DNA from: SHZI01 sp031409515
Lineage (GTDB): Bacteria; Pseudomonadota; Gammaproteobacteria; Steroidobacterales; GCA-2729495
Assembly (NCBI GenBank): GCA_031409515.1
Contig: JANNXJ010000001.1
Location: 112,177-176,176 of the forward strand
Length of the DNA: 64,000 nucleotides
Reading direction: 5' to 3'
The notes beneath the pieces are model-generated. The model did not search any database, was not told the DNA's origin, and saw only the letters and a program-made list of their open reading frames with translations. Shown piece after piece: positions 1-8,729 of this stretch. Both the position numbers and the translations under genes were made by a program. Within the stretch, counting starts at the first letter, position 1. Every line of letters starts with the position of its first letter.

Positions 1-58
1 CAATGACGATCTGGGACTGATTCAGGTCAACGGCGTGGCGGCATTCGTCGCCCCATGA
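1..58 (+). CDS. C-terminal tail of an upstream gene (partial)
   Basis: An open frame enters from the left edge and ends at the TGA at 56-58. Only 18 residues are visible, ending in VNGVAAFVAP. The stop overlaps the ATG of the next gene in an ATGA arrangement, so this gene is probably the preceding member of the multiheme/redox operon. The product cannot be identified from so short a tail. Confidence 0.6.
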   Translation, partial: NDDLGLIQVNGVAAFVAP

Positions 59-2463
59 CGGGAACCCGCTACAGAATTGCCATTATTGGCAGCGGACCCG
101 GTGGCCTCAGTGCTGCCGCTCACGCCGCCCGGCTGGGCGTCGCCCACGTGCTGCTTGAAGCAAGCTCTGCCCACGCCAACACGATCCAGCGCTACCAGAA
201 GGGCAAGCACGTCATGGCCGAGCCGGCTGCGCTGCCCCTGCGCAGCGATCTGGATTTCGATGCCGGCACCCGGGAAGCCATCCTGGAGGCCTGGGAAAAG
301 GGTCTGGCCCGGCAGGAAATCAACGTGCGCTACGCTGCCGAAGTTGTCGGCATCCAGGGTGCCGCACCGGATTTCTCCATTACTCTTAAGGACGGCACCG
401 CAATCTCGGCGGAGCAGGTCATTCTGGCGATTGGCGTGCAGGGTAATCCCCGCCGCATCGGCATCCCGGGTGAGGACCTGCCGGTGGTGCAGTACACGCT
501 GGACGATCCCGATGAGTACCGGGACGAGACCATTGTGGTGGTCGGCGCCGGCGACGCGGCCATTGAGAACGCAGTGGCGCTGGCTCGCCATAACCGGGTG
601 CTGATCGTCAATCGCAGCGATGAGTTCAACCGGGTAAAGGAGGGCAACCTCAACCTGGTCATGAAGGCAATCGAGGATAAGCGCCTGGAGTGCGCCTACA
701 AGGCGTCCTGCGCCCTTATCGAACCTGCTCCCGACGGCCAGCGCTACATCCTGACGCTGGCCGGCGATCAGGGTGAGTCCCGCATTGAGTGCGACCGGAT
801 CATCGCGCGCATTGGCGCCACGCCGCCCCGCCGGTTCGTGGAGAGTTGTGGTATCGCTTTTCCAGGCCCGGAGCCGGCCGCCCTGCCGGTGCTGTCCTCC
901 CGCTACGAATCCAGCGTGCCCGGGCTCTATGTCATCGGGGCCCTGGGGGGCTATCCGCTGATCAAGCAGGCGATGAACCAGGGCTACGAGGCGGTTGAGT
1001 ACGCCCTGGGCCGCACCATCGAGCCGGCCGATGAGCCGTTGCTGGCCGCCAAGTTCCAGGTCCTGCCTTTCGGCCTGGGTGTGGATGACGCGCTGGCGCT
1101 GATGCAGGCCAGGATACCGGTGTACTCGGCGATCAATGCGCTGAACTTCCGGGAGCTGATTCTCAGCAGCCGCATCATCGCCCCTGAGGCGGGTGAGGTG
1201 ATCTTCCTCAAGAACGATTACACAAACACCTTCTTCACCATCCTGGCCGGCACTGTGGAGATCGAGGTGGGCGAGGAGCGCAAGAGCCGGCTCACGCTCG
1301 GGCCGGGCCAGTTCTTTGGCGAGATGAGTTTGCTGTCTGGCCGCCGGCGCTCGGCGACGACCCGGGCCGGCGCCGGTTGCGTGCTGATCGAAGCGCCCCG
1401 GCGGGAGATCAACCGCCTGATCAGTTCGGTGGAAGGCGTGCGCCGGGTCATTGACGAGCACTTTATTGCCCGGGCCATCCAGACCAGCTTTGCGCCGGAT
1501 GCCAGCTACGACGATCTTAAAGCCATAGCAGCCAGCGCCAGGCTGCGTCGCTACAAGCCTGATGAAGTGATCTTTGCCGAGGGGGACGAAGCTGACAGCC
1601 TGCACCTGATCCGCAGCGGTTCGGTGGCCGTAGCCCGCGACCTTGGTGGGCGAGACGTCGTCACTTCCTACGTGGCTGCCGGCAACTATGTGGGGGAAAT
1701 GGGCCTCGTGAGCCGCACGGCCAGGAGTGCGACGGTCCGGGCGACAGTCTCTACCGAAACCGTCAGCCTGGATGCCGCGAGCTTTGAGCAGTTGCTGGAG
1801 AAGAACCCGGGCCTGCGCGAGCAGGTGCAGGCCACGGTGCGCCGCCGCCTCGGGGAGAACACCCGCATGGCGGGGCAGCCCCAGAGCGGCGATCTCATCT
1901 CGTTTCTTATGCAGCAGGGCCTCGGCGAGGCCACTGACGTCCTGCTGATCGACGAGACGCTCTGCATCGGCTGTGACAACTGCGAGCGAGCCTGCGCCGA
2001 AACCCACGCCGGCACCTCCCGGCTTGATCGGGAGGCCGGGCCGACCTTCGCCAATATTCACGTACCGACCTCCTGCCGGCACTGCGAGGATCCCCACTGC
2101 ATGACGGACTGCCCACCGGACGCGATCGGGCGCGCACCCAATGGCGAGGTCTACATCCGTGACAACTGTATCGGCTGCGGCAACTGCGAGCGCAACTGTC
2201 CCTACGGAGTCATTCAGATGGCCACGGCTGCACCTGAGAAGCCTGGGCTCTTCAACTGGCTGCTGTTTGGTGCGGGCCCGGGTCCCGGCCAGGCACCGGA
2301 GCAGGCTGCCAAGGGCGACAAGGGTCCCAAAAAGGCCGTCAAGTGCGACATGTGCCGGGACCTCGGTGGCGGGCCTGCCTGTGTGCGGGCCTGTCCGACC
2401 GGCGCCGCGATCCGTATCTCCCCCGAGAAATTCGTCCAGCTGATCCACGACACGACGCGCTGA
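55..2463 (+). CDS. NAD(P)/FAD oxidoreductase with two cNMP-binding domains and four [4Fe-4S] clusters
   Basis: This 802-residue soluble protein has three parts. Residues 1-320 form a thioredoxin-reductase-like flavoprotein, with a FAD-binding GSGPGG at 12-17 and a second dinucleotide motif, VVGAGDAA, near 162-169. Residues about 370-600 hold two cyclic-nucleotide-binding domains, each with a phosphate-binding-cassette-like motif (FGEMSLLSGRRRSAT at 421-435 and VGEMGLVSRTARSAT at 546-560). Residues 637-780 hold sixteen cysteines in four groups (637/640/643/647, 674/677/682/686, 705/708/711/715, 764/767/776/780), as in DmsB/HycB-type four-cluster ferredoxins. There is no signal peptide, so it is cytoplasmic. 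Its ATG overlaps the previous stop and it is followed 3 bp later by a heme-b membrane protein. It probably moves electrons between NAD(P)H and that protein under cAMP or cGMP control. The domains are clear; substrate and direction are inferred. Confidence 0.85.
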   Translation: MTGTRYRIAIIGSGPGGLSAAAHAARLGVAHVLLEASSAHANTIQRYQKGKHVMAEPAALPLRSDLDFDAGTREAILEAWEKGLARQEINVRYAAEVVGIQGAAPDFSITLKDGTAISAEQVILAIGVQGNPRRIGIPGEDLPVVQYTLDDPDEYRDETIVVVGAGDAAIENAVALARHNRVLIVNRSDEFNRVKEGNLNLVMKAIEDKRLECAYKASCALIEPAPDGQRYILTLAGDQGESRIECDRIIARIGATPPRRFVESCGIAFPGPEPAALPVLSSRYESSVPGLYVIGALGGYPLIKQAMNQGYEAVEYALGRTIEPADEPLLAAKFQVLPFGLGVDDALALMQARIPVYSAINALNFRELILSSRIIAPEAGEVIFLKNDYTNTFFTILAGTVEIEVGEERKSRLTLGPGQFFGEMSLLSGRRRSATTRAGAGCVLIEAPRREINRLISSVEGVRRVIDEHFIARAIQTSFAPDASYDDLKAIAASARLRRYKPDEVIFAEGDEADSLHLIRSGSVAVARDLGGRDVVTSYVAAGNYVGEMGLVSRTARSATVRATVSTETVSLDAASFEQLLEKNPGLREQVQATVRRRLGENTRMAGQPQSGDLISFLMQQGLGEATDVLLIDETLCIGCDNCERACAETHAGTSRLDREAGPTFANIHVPTSCRHCEDPHCMTDCPPDAIGRAPNGEVYIRDNCIGCGNCERNCPYGVIQMATAAPEKPGLFNWLLFGAGPGPGQAPEQAAKGDKGPKKAVKCDMCRDLGGGPACVRACPTGAAIRISPEKFVQLIHDTTR

Positions 2464-2466
2464 CCC

Positions 2467-3357
2467 ATGCACCAGTCTGTTCTGGCCTACGGCAGATCCC
2501 GGTACCTGTGGGTGGCTCTGACAGTCTGCGCTGCGGCGCTCGCGGCCTACGCGCTGGATTCACCAGGGGTCCCACCGAACGGCGGCACCTGGCTCGGCTA
2601 CACGCTGGGCACCCTCGGCGCAGGCCTGATCCTGTGGCTCATGGCCTTCGGCATCCGCAAGCGTGCCTATGCGTCCCGGGCGGGGACTGTGCAGGGGTGG
2701 CTCTCTGCGCATATCTATCTTGGCGTCAGCCTGCTGGTGGTGGTGACGCTGCATACCGGATTCCAGGTGGGCTGGAACGTCCACACCCTGGCCTACGTGC
2801 TCCTGTGGATCGTGGTTGCCAGCGGAATTATCGGGGTCCTGGTCTATCTGCGTTATCCCCGCTTGCTGAGCAGCAACCGCGGCTCCCGGACCAAGGATCA
2901 GCTCCTCAGTGATCTGGCCGATCTGGACACGCGCTGCCTCCGCGTGACGGCCGGGATGCCGACCGAGTTCGGGGAAGCACTGCTGGCCAACCGGGACCGG
3001 ACGCTGCTTGGGGGTACAGCCTTTGCCCTGCTGGCCGGCCAGGATCGTTCGCAGATTCTGCTGCCGGTAGTGGGCGGCGCCACTGTCCTCTACCAGGCCT
3101 TGCCCAACCCGGACCAGTCGGCGCTGCTGGACTGGCTAGGTCAGCGCCTCGCCGCCAGTAGCGATGGGGGGGTGTCGCGGCAGTTGCAGGAATTGCTCAG
3201 CCTGGTGGGCGCCCGGCGAACGCTGCTCAGCCGGCTCCGGCGGGACGCGCAGCTCAAGGCCTGGCTCGAAGTCTGGCTCTATGTGCACGTGCCCTTGTCC
3301 TTCGGGCTGCTGGCTGCGCTGATTGCCCATGTCTTCTCAGTCTTCATCTACTGGTAG
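2467..3357 (+). CDS. Di-heme b-type membrane protein (cytochrome b561-like)
   Basis: This 296-residue integral membrane protein has hydrophobic segments near 13-30, 43-62, 82-100, 106-128 and 273-295. Two His pairs share the same spacing, H82-x13-H96 and H274-x13-H288, which is the pattern expected when helices ligate two b-type hemes stacked across a membrane. H106 is a further candidate. Between helices 4 and 5 lies a soluble insert (about 130-270) that I do not recognise. The gene starts 3 bp after the flavoprotein/ferredoxin gene and ends directly against the FHA-decaheme gene. It probably carries electrons between the cytoplasmic ferredoxin domain and periplasmic hemes. It could also be placed among NarI/HybB-like cytochromes b; the family name is uncertain but the heme ligands are visible. 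Confidence 0.75.
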   Translation: MHQSVLAYGRSRYLWVALTVCAAALAAYALDSPGVPPNGGTWLGYTLGTLGAGLILWLMAFGIRKRAYASRAGTVQGWLSAHIYLGVSLLVVVTLHTGFQVGWNVHTLAYVLLWIVVASGIIGVLVYLRYPRLLSSNRGSRTKDQLLSDLADLDTRCLRVTAGMPTEFGEALLANRDRTLLGGTAFALLAGQDRSQILLPVVGGATVLYQALPNPDQSALLDWLGQRLAASSDGGVSRQLQELLSLVGARRTLLSRLRRDAQLKAWLEVWLYVHVPLSFGLLAALIAHVFSVFIYW

Positions 3358-4992
3358 TTGCCTGTGCGTGTCCTGATCCGCTTTCTCCGCGCCGGCCCTG
3401 CTGGGGCCGTCGAGCAGAAGGACAAGCTCTACGACGGCGAGTCGGTAACGCTGGGGCGCGCCACTGATCAGGTTGTGCAGCTGAAGGACCGGCGCGTCGC
3501 GCTCGCCCATGCCCAGATCATCCTGCGCAACGGGCACCCGGTCCTGATCAGCCGCGTGCCAGGCGGTGTGCTGGTCAACGGTACCCTCCAGCGCGAGGCG
3601 CGGCTGCGGGCTGGCGATGTGGTCACCCTGGGCGCCAATGTACTGCGGATCCTGCCGCCCCCGGCCGGCTGCGAGCTGGCCTTCAGCTTCGAGCTGGACC
3701 CGGACGCCCGGCCGCAGAGCGTGGCGCTGGACTTGCCCAGGCTCCGTCTGGCTGAGGTGGGCTTTCGAAAGCGGCGCTGGTCCTGGGCGCTGTTTCTTGG
3801 CGTCTTGCTGCTGGCCCTGGCCATTCCGTCCGCCGGGTTGCGCAGTCCGCAAATCCAGGACAGCTTGCGGGCGAGTCTGTTGCCGGATGACCACTGGTGG
3901 TCGCCCGGGCCGCTCAGTCGGGTGCATGAAGCCCTGGGCACCCGCTGTGACGCCTGTCATCAGAAGCCGTTCGAGCGGGTCCGGAATGACGCGTGCCTCA
4001 CCTGTCACGCCAGCAATCTGCATCAGCACTGGCCGCAGCCCGGGATTGGTGCGGCCGCGCCAGAAATGCGCTGCGCCAGCTGTCACGCGGAGCATCATGA
4101 GCCCGCCACCCTGGTGCGCCAGGATCCGGCTGTGTGCGTCAACTGTCACCGGGACCTGAAGGCCCTTACGCCTGCTACCCTTATTGCGGCGCGGGTCACG
4201 GATTTTGCCGCTGACCACCCTGGCTTCGATGTGCCAGTTGCGGACGATTCGGGCCTCAAGTTTCCTCACGACGTCCACCTGGCGAAGGACGGTATCCGCT
4301 CACCAGTGGGCGATACGGTACTCGGGTGCAAGGACTGCCACGCCCTCGAGCCCGGCGGCGCACGCTTTCGTCCGGTGCAGATGCAGCGCGACTGCGGTGG
4401 GTGCCACCTGCTGGATTTCGATCCCGCATACCCGGAGCGCACCGTGCCCCACGGCGACGCCAAATTGATTTCCGGGTTTCTGGTGGACTACTACAGCCGC
4501 CGCTATCTGGAGGCCTACGCGGACCCCCTGGCTGTTGCGGGCGCCGCCCGACGCACCGGGCCGAAGCTGACTGCACCAGAGCGGGAGCGGCTCCTGCGCA
4601 CGGCCCGGGAACAGTCGGCGATGGTGACGCGGGATCTGTTTGAGCGCCGCAGCTGTGCCCAATGCCACGACGTGACTCGGGATATCTCCAAGGTGCCGGA
4701 CGAATGGCAAGTCAAGGCCGTCAAACTCAGGAGCGCGTGGCTCAAGGGTGCCACCTTCAACCATGCTGCCCATTCGACGGCGCTCACCAGCTGTGAAACC
4801 TGCCACGGGGCGGTCGATTCAAAAGCGGCATCCGATGTTCTGCTGCCGGACATCGCCACCTGCCGGGAGTGTCACGCGGGTGGTGACGCCCACGCTACTC
4901 CTCCGGACCGTCTCACCAGCACCTGCAATCTTTGTCACGGCTTTCATGGCGAGGAGAACCCGTTGTGGCAGGCGAGGTCGACGGCCAGATGA
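3358..4992 (+). CDS. FHA domain-TM-decaheme cytochrome c
   Basis: The N-terminal part (about 20-105) is a forkhead-associated fold with GR at 33-34, an ALAH motif at 48-51 and VNGT at 73-76. The serine of the usual SxxH motif is Ala48, so phosphothreonine binding may be weakened. A basic stretch (RKRR) and one hydrophobic helix at 141-160 follow, so the FHA domain should be cytoplasmic and the rest periplasmic. Residues 197-527 contain ten CxxCH heme motifs (197, 213, 239, 260, 324, 346, 433, 479, 502, 523), typical of the cytochrome c3/doxx multiheme class. The start is TTG at 3358, immediately after the previous stop; a GTG at 3364 is an alternative. The gene is in an operon with the heme-b protein and overlaps the next gene by ATGA. 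The role as periplasmic electron carrier is inferred from layout. Confidence 0.85.
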   Translation: MPVRVLIRFLRAGPAGAVEQKDKLYDGESVTLGRATDQVVQLKDRRVALAHAQIILRNGHPVLISRVPGGVLVNGTLQREARLRAGDVVTLGANVLRILPPPAGCELAFSFELDPDARPQSVALDLPRLRLAEVGFRKRRWSWALFLGVLLLALAIPSAGLRSPQIQDSLRASLLPDDHWWSPGPLSRVHEALGTRCDACHQKPFERVRNDACLTCHASNLHQHWPQPGIGAAAPEMRCASCHAEHHEPATLVRQDPAVCVNCHRDLKALTPATLIAARVTDFAADHPGFDVPVADDSGLKFPHDVHLAKDGIRSPVGDTVLGCKDCHALEPGGARFRPVQMQRDCGGCHLLDFDPAYPERTVPHGDAKLISGFLVDYYSRRYLEAYADPLAVAGAARRTGPKLTAPERERLLRTAREQSAMVTRDLFERRSCAQCHDVTRDISKVPDEWQVKAVKLRSAWLKGATFNHAAHSTALTSCETCHGAVDSKAASDVLLPDIATCRECHAGGDAHATPPDRLTSTCNLCHGFHGEENPLWQARSTAR

Positions 4993-6965
4993 AAACTCTG
5001 GCCAGATTTCTGATCATCGCTGTGGCGCTGACCGGTTGTGGGGGAGGAGGGGGCGGTGCCCCCGCTGGTGCCGAGGCGCCAGGTCCGGCGCCCTGTGCCG
5101 GCAGTTGCGCAACAGCGGGCAGCCTGCTCTCCAGCGCCGACGTGGAGCGGGTGTTCAGTCAGGCCGTCGCTGAGGCTGCCGCCCGGGGCCAGCCGTCGAC
5201 CATTGCGGTGGTGGACCGGGTGGGGAACGTGCTGGGCGTCTTCCAGATGACGGGTGCGCCCACGAGCGTGACGATCACGACGGGCACCGGCGTAACCGGT
5301 GGACTTGAGGGTGTGAGTATCGTGCCCGCCAGCCTGGCCGCCATCGCCAAGGCCATTACCGGCGCATACCTCTCCAGCGAAGGCAACGCCTTCAGCACCC
5401 GCACTGCCAGTCAGATCGTGCAGCAGCATTTCAATCCGGGTGAGCTGCTGGCGCCCAGTGGGCCTCTGTCCGGCGTGCAGTTCAGCCAGTTGCCCTGCTC
5501 TGATCTGGCTGCCCGCTTTATCGGCGGGCCTGCTGATGCGGGACCGAAGCGCTCGCCACTGGGGCTGGCGGCCGACCCCGGTGGCTTTCCCCTGTACCAG
5601 GCTGGCACCCCCGTCGGCGGCGTTGGCGTGATCGCAGACGCCATCTATGGCCTTGATCTGAGCATCAGCGATCAGGACTCGGATGTGGACGAACTGGTTG
5701 CTCTGGCGGCCACCTTCGGGTTTGCAGCTCCCAGCGACCGGCGTGGCGACCGGATCAGCGCCGACGGCAAGACCTTCCGCTTCAGCGATGCGGGATTCAA
5801 CGATCTGCTCACCGCGCCCGCCAGCGCTCCCGCCTTCGGCGCCATCAACGGGGTGGATGGAATACTTCTCGCCGTGCCCGGCTATGCCGCCGCGACGGTC
5901 CAGGCTGGCGTAGCCTTCGGTCAGCCGAACTCAGGCGTGCAGGCCGACCCGGCAGGCTTTCCGGGCCTGGATGCATTCGTGCTGGTGGATGATGCGGGTC
6001 AGCCCCGCTATCCGCCGGTGGCTGGCAGCGAGGCGATGGGGGCACTCACCGCCGCCGAGGTCCGGGAGCTCCTGAGCAGTGCCCTCAGCGTAGCGAACCG
6101 AGCCCGGGCGCAGATTCGCCGGCCTCTTGAAACCGCCGCACGGGTCACGATCAGTGTGGTGGATTCGGCGGGTAACGTTCTCGGCATCGTGCGCAGCCGT
6201 GACGCGCCGGTCTTTGGCACCGACGTCGCCCTGCAGAAGGCCCGCAGCGCTGCCTTCCTTTCCTCCGCTGCAGCTGACGCGGCGGTGACGGCGGTGCCCG
6301 ACGCGGTGTATCTGGACGGCGGACTGGTGGTGCTGGCGAGCAGTTCGCCGTCGGCCTACCTCACAGCCGCACAGGCGTTTCTCGGTCTGCCTGACGCCTT
6401 TACGGACGGCGCACTGGCCTTCTCCGCGCGTTCAATCGGCAATCTGTCCCGGCCCTTTTACCCGGACGGGGTCGACGGGCAGGGACCCGGCCCATTCAGC
6501 AAGCCCCTCAGTGCCTGGAGTCCGTTTTCGACGGGCCTCCAACTGGATCTGGCCTACAACGCCGTGATTCAGCACGTGGCGTTCGTGCTCGGCAGCGCAC
6601 CGGACGTGCCGCCCAACTGCACCGGCATCAGCGGCTTCAACACGGGATTCGCCGTGATATCTCCCATTACTGGGCTGGCCAATGGTCTGCAGATCTTTCC
6701 TGGCGGGGTGCCGGTATATCGTGGTGCAGCTCTGGTGGGGGCTGTGGGGGTCTCCGGGGACGGCGTTGATCAGGACGACATGATCGCGTTTCTCGGAGTG
6801 GCCGAGGCCGCGGTTGCACTCGGTGGCTCGGGCGCGCCTGGCAATGCACCCCGGGCCATCCGCTCGGACACGCTCGTGCCGTCTGGTGCGCGGCTGCGCT
6901 ATGTGAACTGTCCCCAGGCCCCGTTTCTGGACTCCACAGAGCAGAGCGCCTGTGGCGGGCTCTAG
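4989..6965 (+). CDS. Lipoprotein with two GlcG/HbpS-like domains
   Basis: This 658-residue product starts with a lipoprotein signal peptide (MKTLARFLII..ALTGC, lipid Cys at 17) followed by a glycine-rich linker. I chose the ATG at 4989, which overlaps the preceding stop as ATGA, because it places the signal peptide at the N-terminus. Two GlcG/HbpS-type segments are visible, at about 47-130 (STIAVVDRVGNVLGVFQMTG) and about 352-450 (VTISVVDSAGNVLGIVRSRDAP). Known members of this family bind heme or act in redox sensing. No CxxCH is present. It lies between the decaheme gene and the porin gene, overlapping the latter by 14 bp, so it is likely a membrane-anchored component of the same electron-transfer complex. 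Heme binding is inference. Confidence 0.75.
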   Translation: MKTLARFLIIAVALTGCGGGGGGAPAGAEAPGPAPCAGSCATAGSLLSSADVERVFSQAVAEAAARGQPSTIAVVDRVGNVLGVFQMTGAPTSVTITTGTGVTGGLEGVSIVPASLAAIAKAITGAYLSSEGNAFSTRTASQIVQQHFNPGELLAPSGPLSGVQFSQLPCSDLAARFIGGPADAGPKRSPLGLAADPGGFPLYQAGTPVGGVGVIADAIYGLDLSISDQDSDVDELVALAATFGFAAPSDRRGDRISADGKTFRFSDAGFNDLLTAPASAPAFGAINGVDGILLAVPGYAAATVQAGVAFGQPNSGVQADPAGFPGLDAFVLVDDAGQPRYPPVAGSEAMGALTAAEVRELLSSALSVANRARAQIRRPLETAARVTISVVDSAGNVLGIVRSRDAPVFGTDVALQKARSAAFLSSAAADAAVTAVPDAVYLDGGLVVLASSSPSAYLTAAQAFLGLPDAFTDGALAFSARSIGNLSRPFYPDGVDGQGPGPFSKPLSAWSPFSTGLQLDLAYNAVIQHVAFVLGSAPDVPPNCTGISGFNTGFAVISPITGLANGLQIFPGGVPVYRGAALVGAVGVSGDGVDQDDMIAFLGVAEAAVALGGSGAPGNAPRAIRSDTLVPSGARLRYVNCPQAPFLDSTEQSACGGL

Positions 6966-8727
6966 GTTTCTCCTTTTCAGTTTCCTGTTGTCCGGGACGT
7001 GCCTGGCGGGCGCGGGTGGGGCAGGGGAGCCCTGCCCGACCGAGACGCCTGTCGATCCGGGCCGGCTCCGCCCTGGCGAAGAGGTGCCACCCTTTGTCCC
7101 GACCCCGTGCAATCCTGCCGCTCTCCCGCTGCTCCCGGAGGCTGTGCCGCCGGACTACACCGCCTACCCCGATCGCTGGCGCCTGGTCGATGTGCTGGGC
7201 TATCCCAATAACCTGTGGAATCCCTACCGGGGAAACAACTGGCTGAAAGGCGACCGTCCGGCTTTTGGCAAGGACTGGTTTGTGAGTCTCACGGGCATAT
7301 CCGATACCGTGGTGGAGCCGCGGCGCTTTCCCGTACCGGTCGGCGGCCCGGTCACTGCAGATCCCGGCAGTCTTGATGTCCTCGGTGAAGGTCAGCAGTT
7401 GGTACTGGCGGAAACAATTCTTCTGGAGGGAGTCCTTTACAAAGGGGACACCGTCTTCATGCCGCCCGAGTGGGAGGTCCGGATCATTCCGGCCTTCAAC
7501 GTCAATTACGCCCGGGCCGAAGAGCGGGGCTTCCTGCAGGCGCCCGCCGATGCGGATACGACGCGGCGGGATGCTACCGTTGCCCTGCAGGGTCTTTTCG
7601 TTGACCGCCATCTCCGGGATGTTTCAGCGCACTACGATTTCGATTCCCTGCGCGTGGGCATCCAGCCGTTCACGGCGGACTTTCGCGGCTTTCTGTTCCT
7701 CGACAGTCCCGTCGGCGTCCGGCTCTTCGGGAACCGGCGGAACAACCGCTACCAGTACAACCTGGCCTGGTTCCGGCGCCTCGACAAGGACACCAACAGC
7801 GGACTCAATGCGATTCTTGAGGACGGGCTACCGAGTATCCGCAGTGACGACGTCTTCGTGGCCAACCTGTATGCCCAGGATCTGCCGGTACCCGGCTTCA
7901 CGTCCCAGGTGATTGCGGCCTATAACCGTAACCGGGAGTCCGATGATGTGCAGTACGATGACAACGGTTTCATTCAGCGGCCAGCTTCGATCGGGATCGA
8001 GCTGGGCAGGGACTACGATGTCCTCTATCTGGGCTACAACGGTGATGGTCATTTCGACGAGTTCAACCTGAGCATCTCGGCCTATGGGGCGGTTGGGGAT
8101 GAGACGCGCAGCACCTTCACGACCGCCGGTGGCGACATCCGGGCCTTCTTTCTCGCCGCGGAAGTGTCCAGGGACTTCGACTGGATCCGCCCACGGCTGT
8201 CAGCACTCTATGCCAGCGGCGATGACGATCCCTTCGACGGCACCGCCGAGGGGTTTGACGCGATCTTTGAGAATCCTCTGTTTGCTGGCGCCGACACCAG
8301 CTTCTGGATTCGTCAGCCCGTGCCGCTGATTGGCGGTGGGCGCGTGGGCTTGTCGGGGCGCAACGGGGTACTCAACTCCCTGCGGTCCTCCAAGGAATTC
8401 GGGCAGTCCAACTTCAGCAATCCGGGCACGGTACTCCTGGGACTCGGCACCGACCTCGACCTGTCGCCGCAATTGCGCCTGAGTGGCAACGCCAATGAGC
8501 TCTGGTTTGCCGATACCACCACCGTGGAAGTGGTGCGGAATCAGGGTGGGATTGACGAGCACCTCGGGCTCGACTTGTCTCTGGCGCTGACCTGGCGGCC
8601 GCTGGCCATTCAGAACATCGTGTTGCGGTTATCCGCGGCGGCGTTAATTCCGGGCAAGGGTTACGAGCAGCTGTATGGCGATGAAACAGCGTATTCGATT
8701 CTGGGCAACCTGGTGCTGACGTACTGA
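6952..8727 (+). CDS. Outer-membrane beta-barrel (porin-like), cytochrome cluster
   Basis: This 591-residue protein begins at a GTG and has a signal peptide (FLLFSFLLSGTCLAGA). The mature part is rich in alternating hydrophobic/polar strands with many Tyr, Phe and Asn residues (for example NNRYQYNLAWFRRL) and ends in NLVLTY, an aromatic C-terminus as expected for BAM-assembled barrels. It overlaps the lipoprotein gene by 14 bp and is followed 2 bp later by the large decaheme gene. In porin-cytochrome complexes such as MtrCAB, a barrel sheathes a multiheme protein; a similar job is plausible here. I see no sequence-level match to MtrB itself, so the family assignment rests on topology and context. 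Confidence 0.7.
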   Translation: MAGSRFLLFSFLLSGTCLAGAGGAGEPCPTETPVDPGRLRPGEEVPPFVPTPCNPAALPLLPEAVPPDYTAYPDRWRLVDVLGYPNNLWNPYRGNNWLKGDRPAFGKDWFVSLTGISDTVVEPRRFPVPVGGPVTADPGSLDVLGEGQQLVLAETILLEGVLYKGDTVFMPPEWEVRIIPAFNVNYARAEERGFLQAPADADTTRRDATVALQGLFVDRHLRDVSAHYDFDSLRVGIQPFTADFRGFLFLDSPVGVRLFGNRRNNRYQYNLAWFRRLDKDTNSGLNAILEDGLPSIRSDDVFVANLYAQDLPVPGFTSQVIAAYNRNRESDDVQYDDNGFIQRPASIGIELGRDYDVLYLGYNGDGHFDEFNLSISAYGAVGDETRSTFTTAGGDIRAFFLAAEVSRDFDWIRPRLSALYASGDDDPFDGTAEGFDAIFENPLFAGADTSFWIRQPVPLIGGGRVGLSGRNGVLNSLRSSKEFGQSNFSNPGTVLLGLGTDLDLSPQLRLSGNANELWFADTTTVEVVRNQGGIDEHLGLDLSLALTWRPLAIQNIVLRLSAAALIPGKGYEQLYGDETAYSILGNLVLTY

Positions 8728-8729
8728 GT

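Noticed and set aside
22..2472. 816-codon minus-strand ORF opposite the flavoprotein
   Set aside because: It is a GC-rich antisense shadow with no domain; the plus strand carries clear FAD, cNMP and ferredoxin motifs over the same span.
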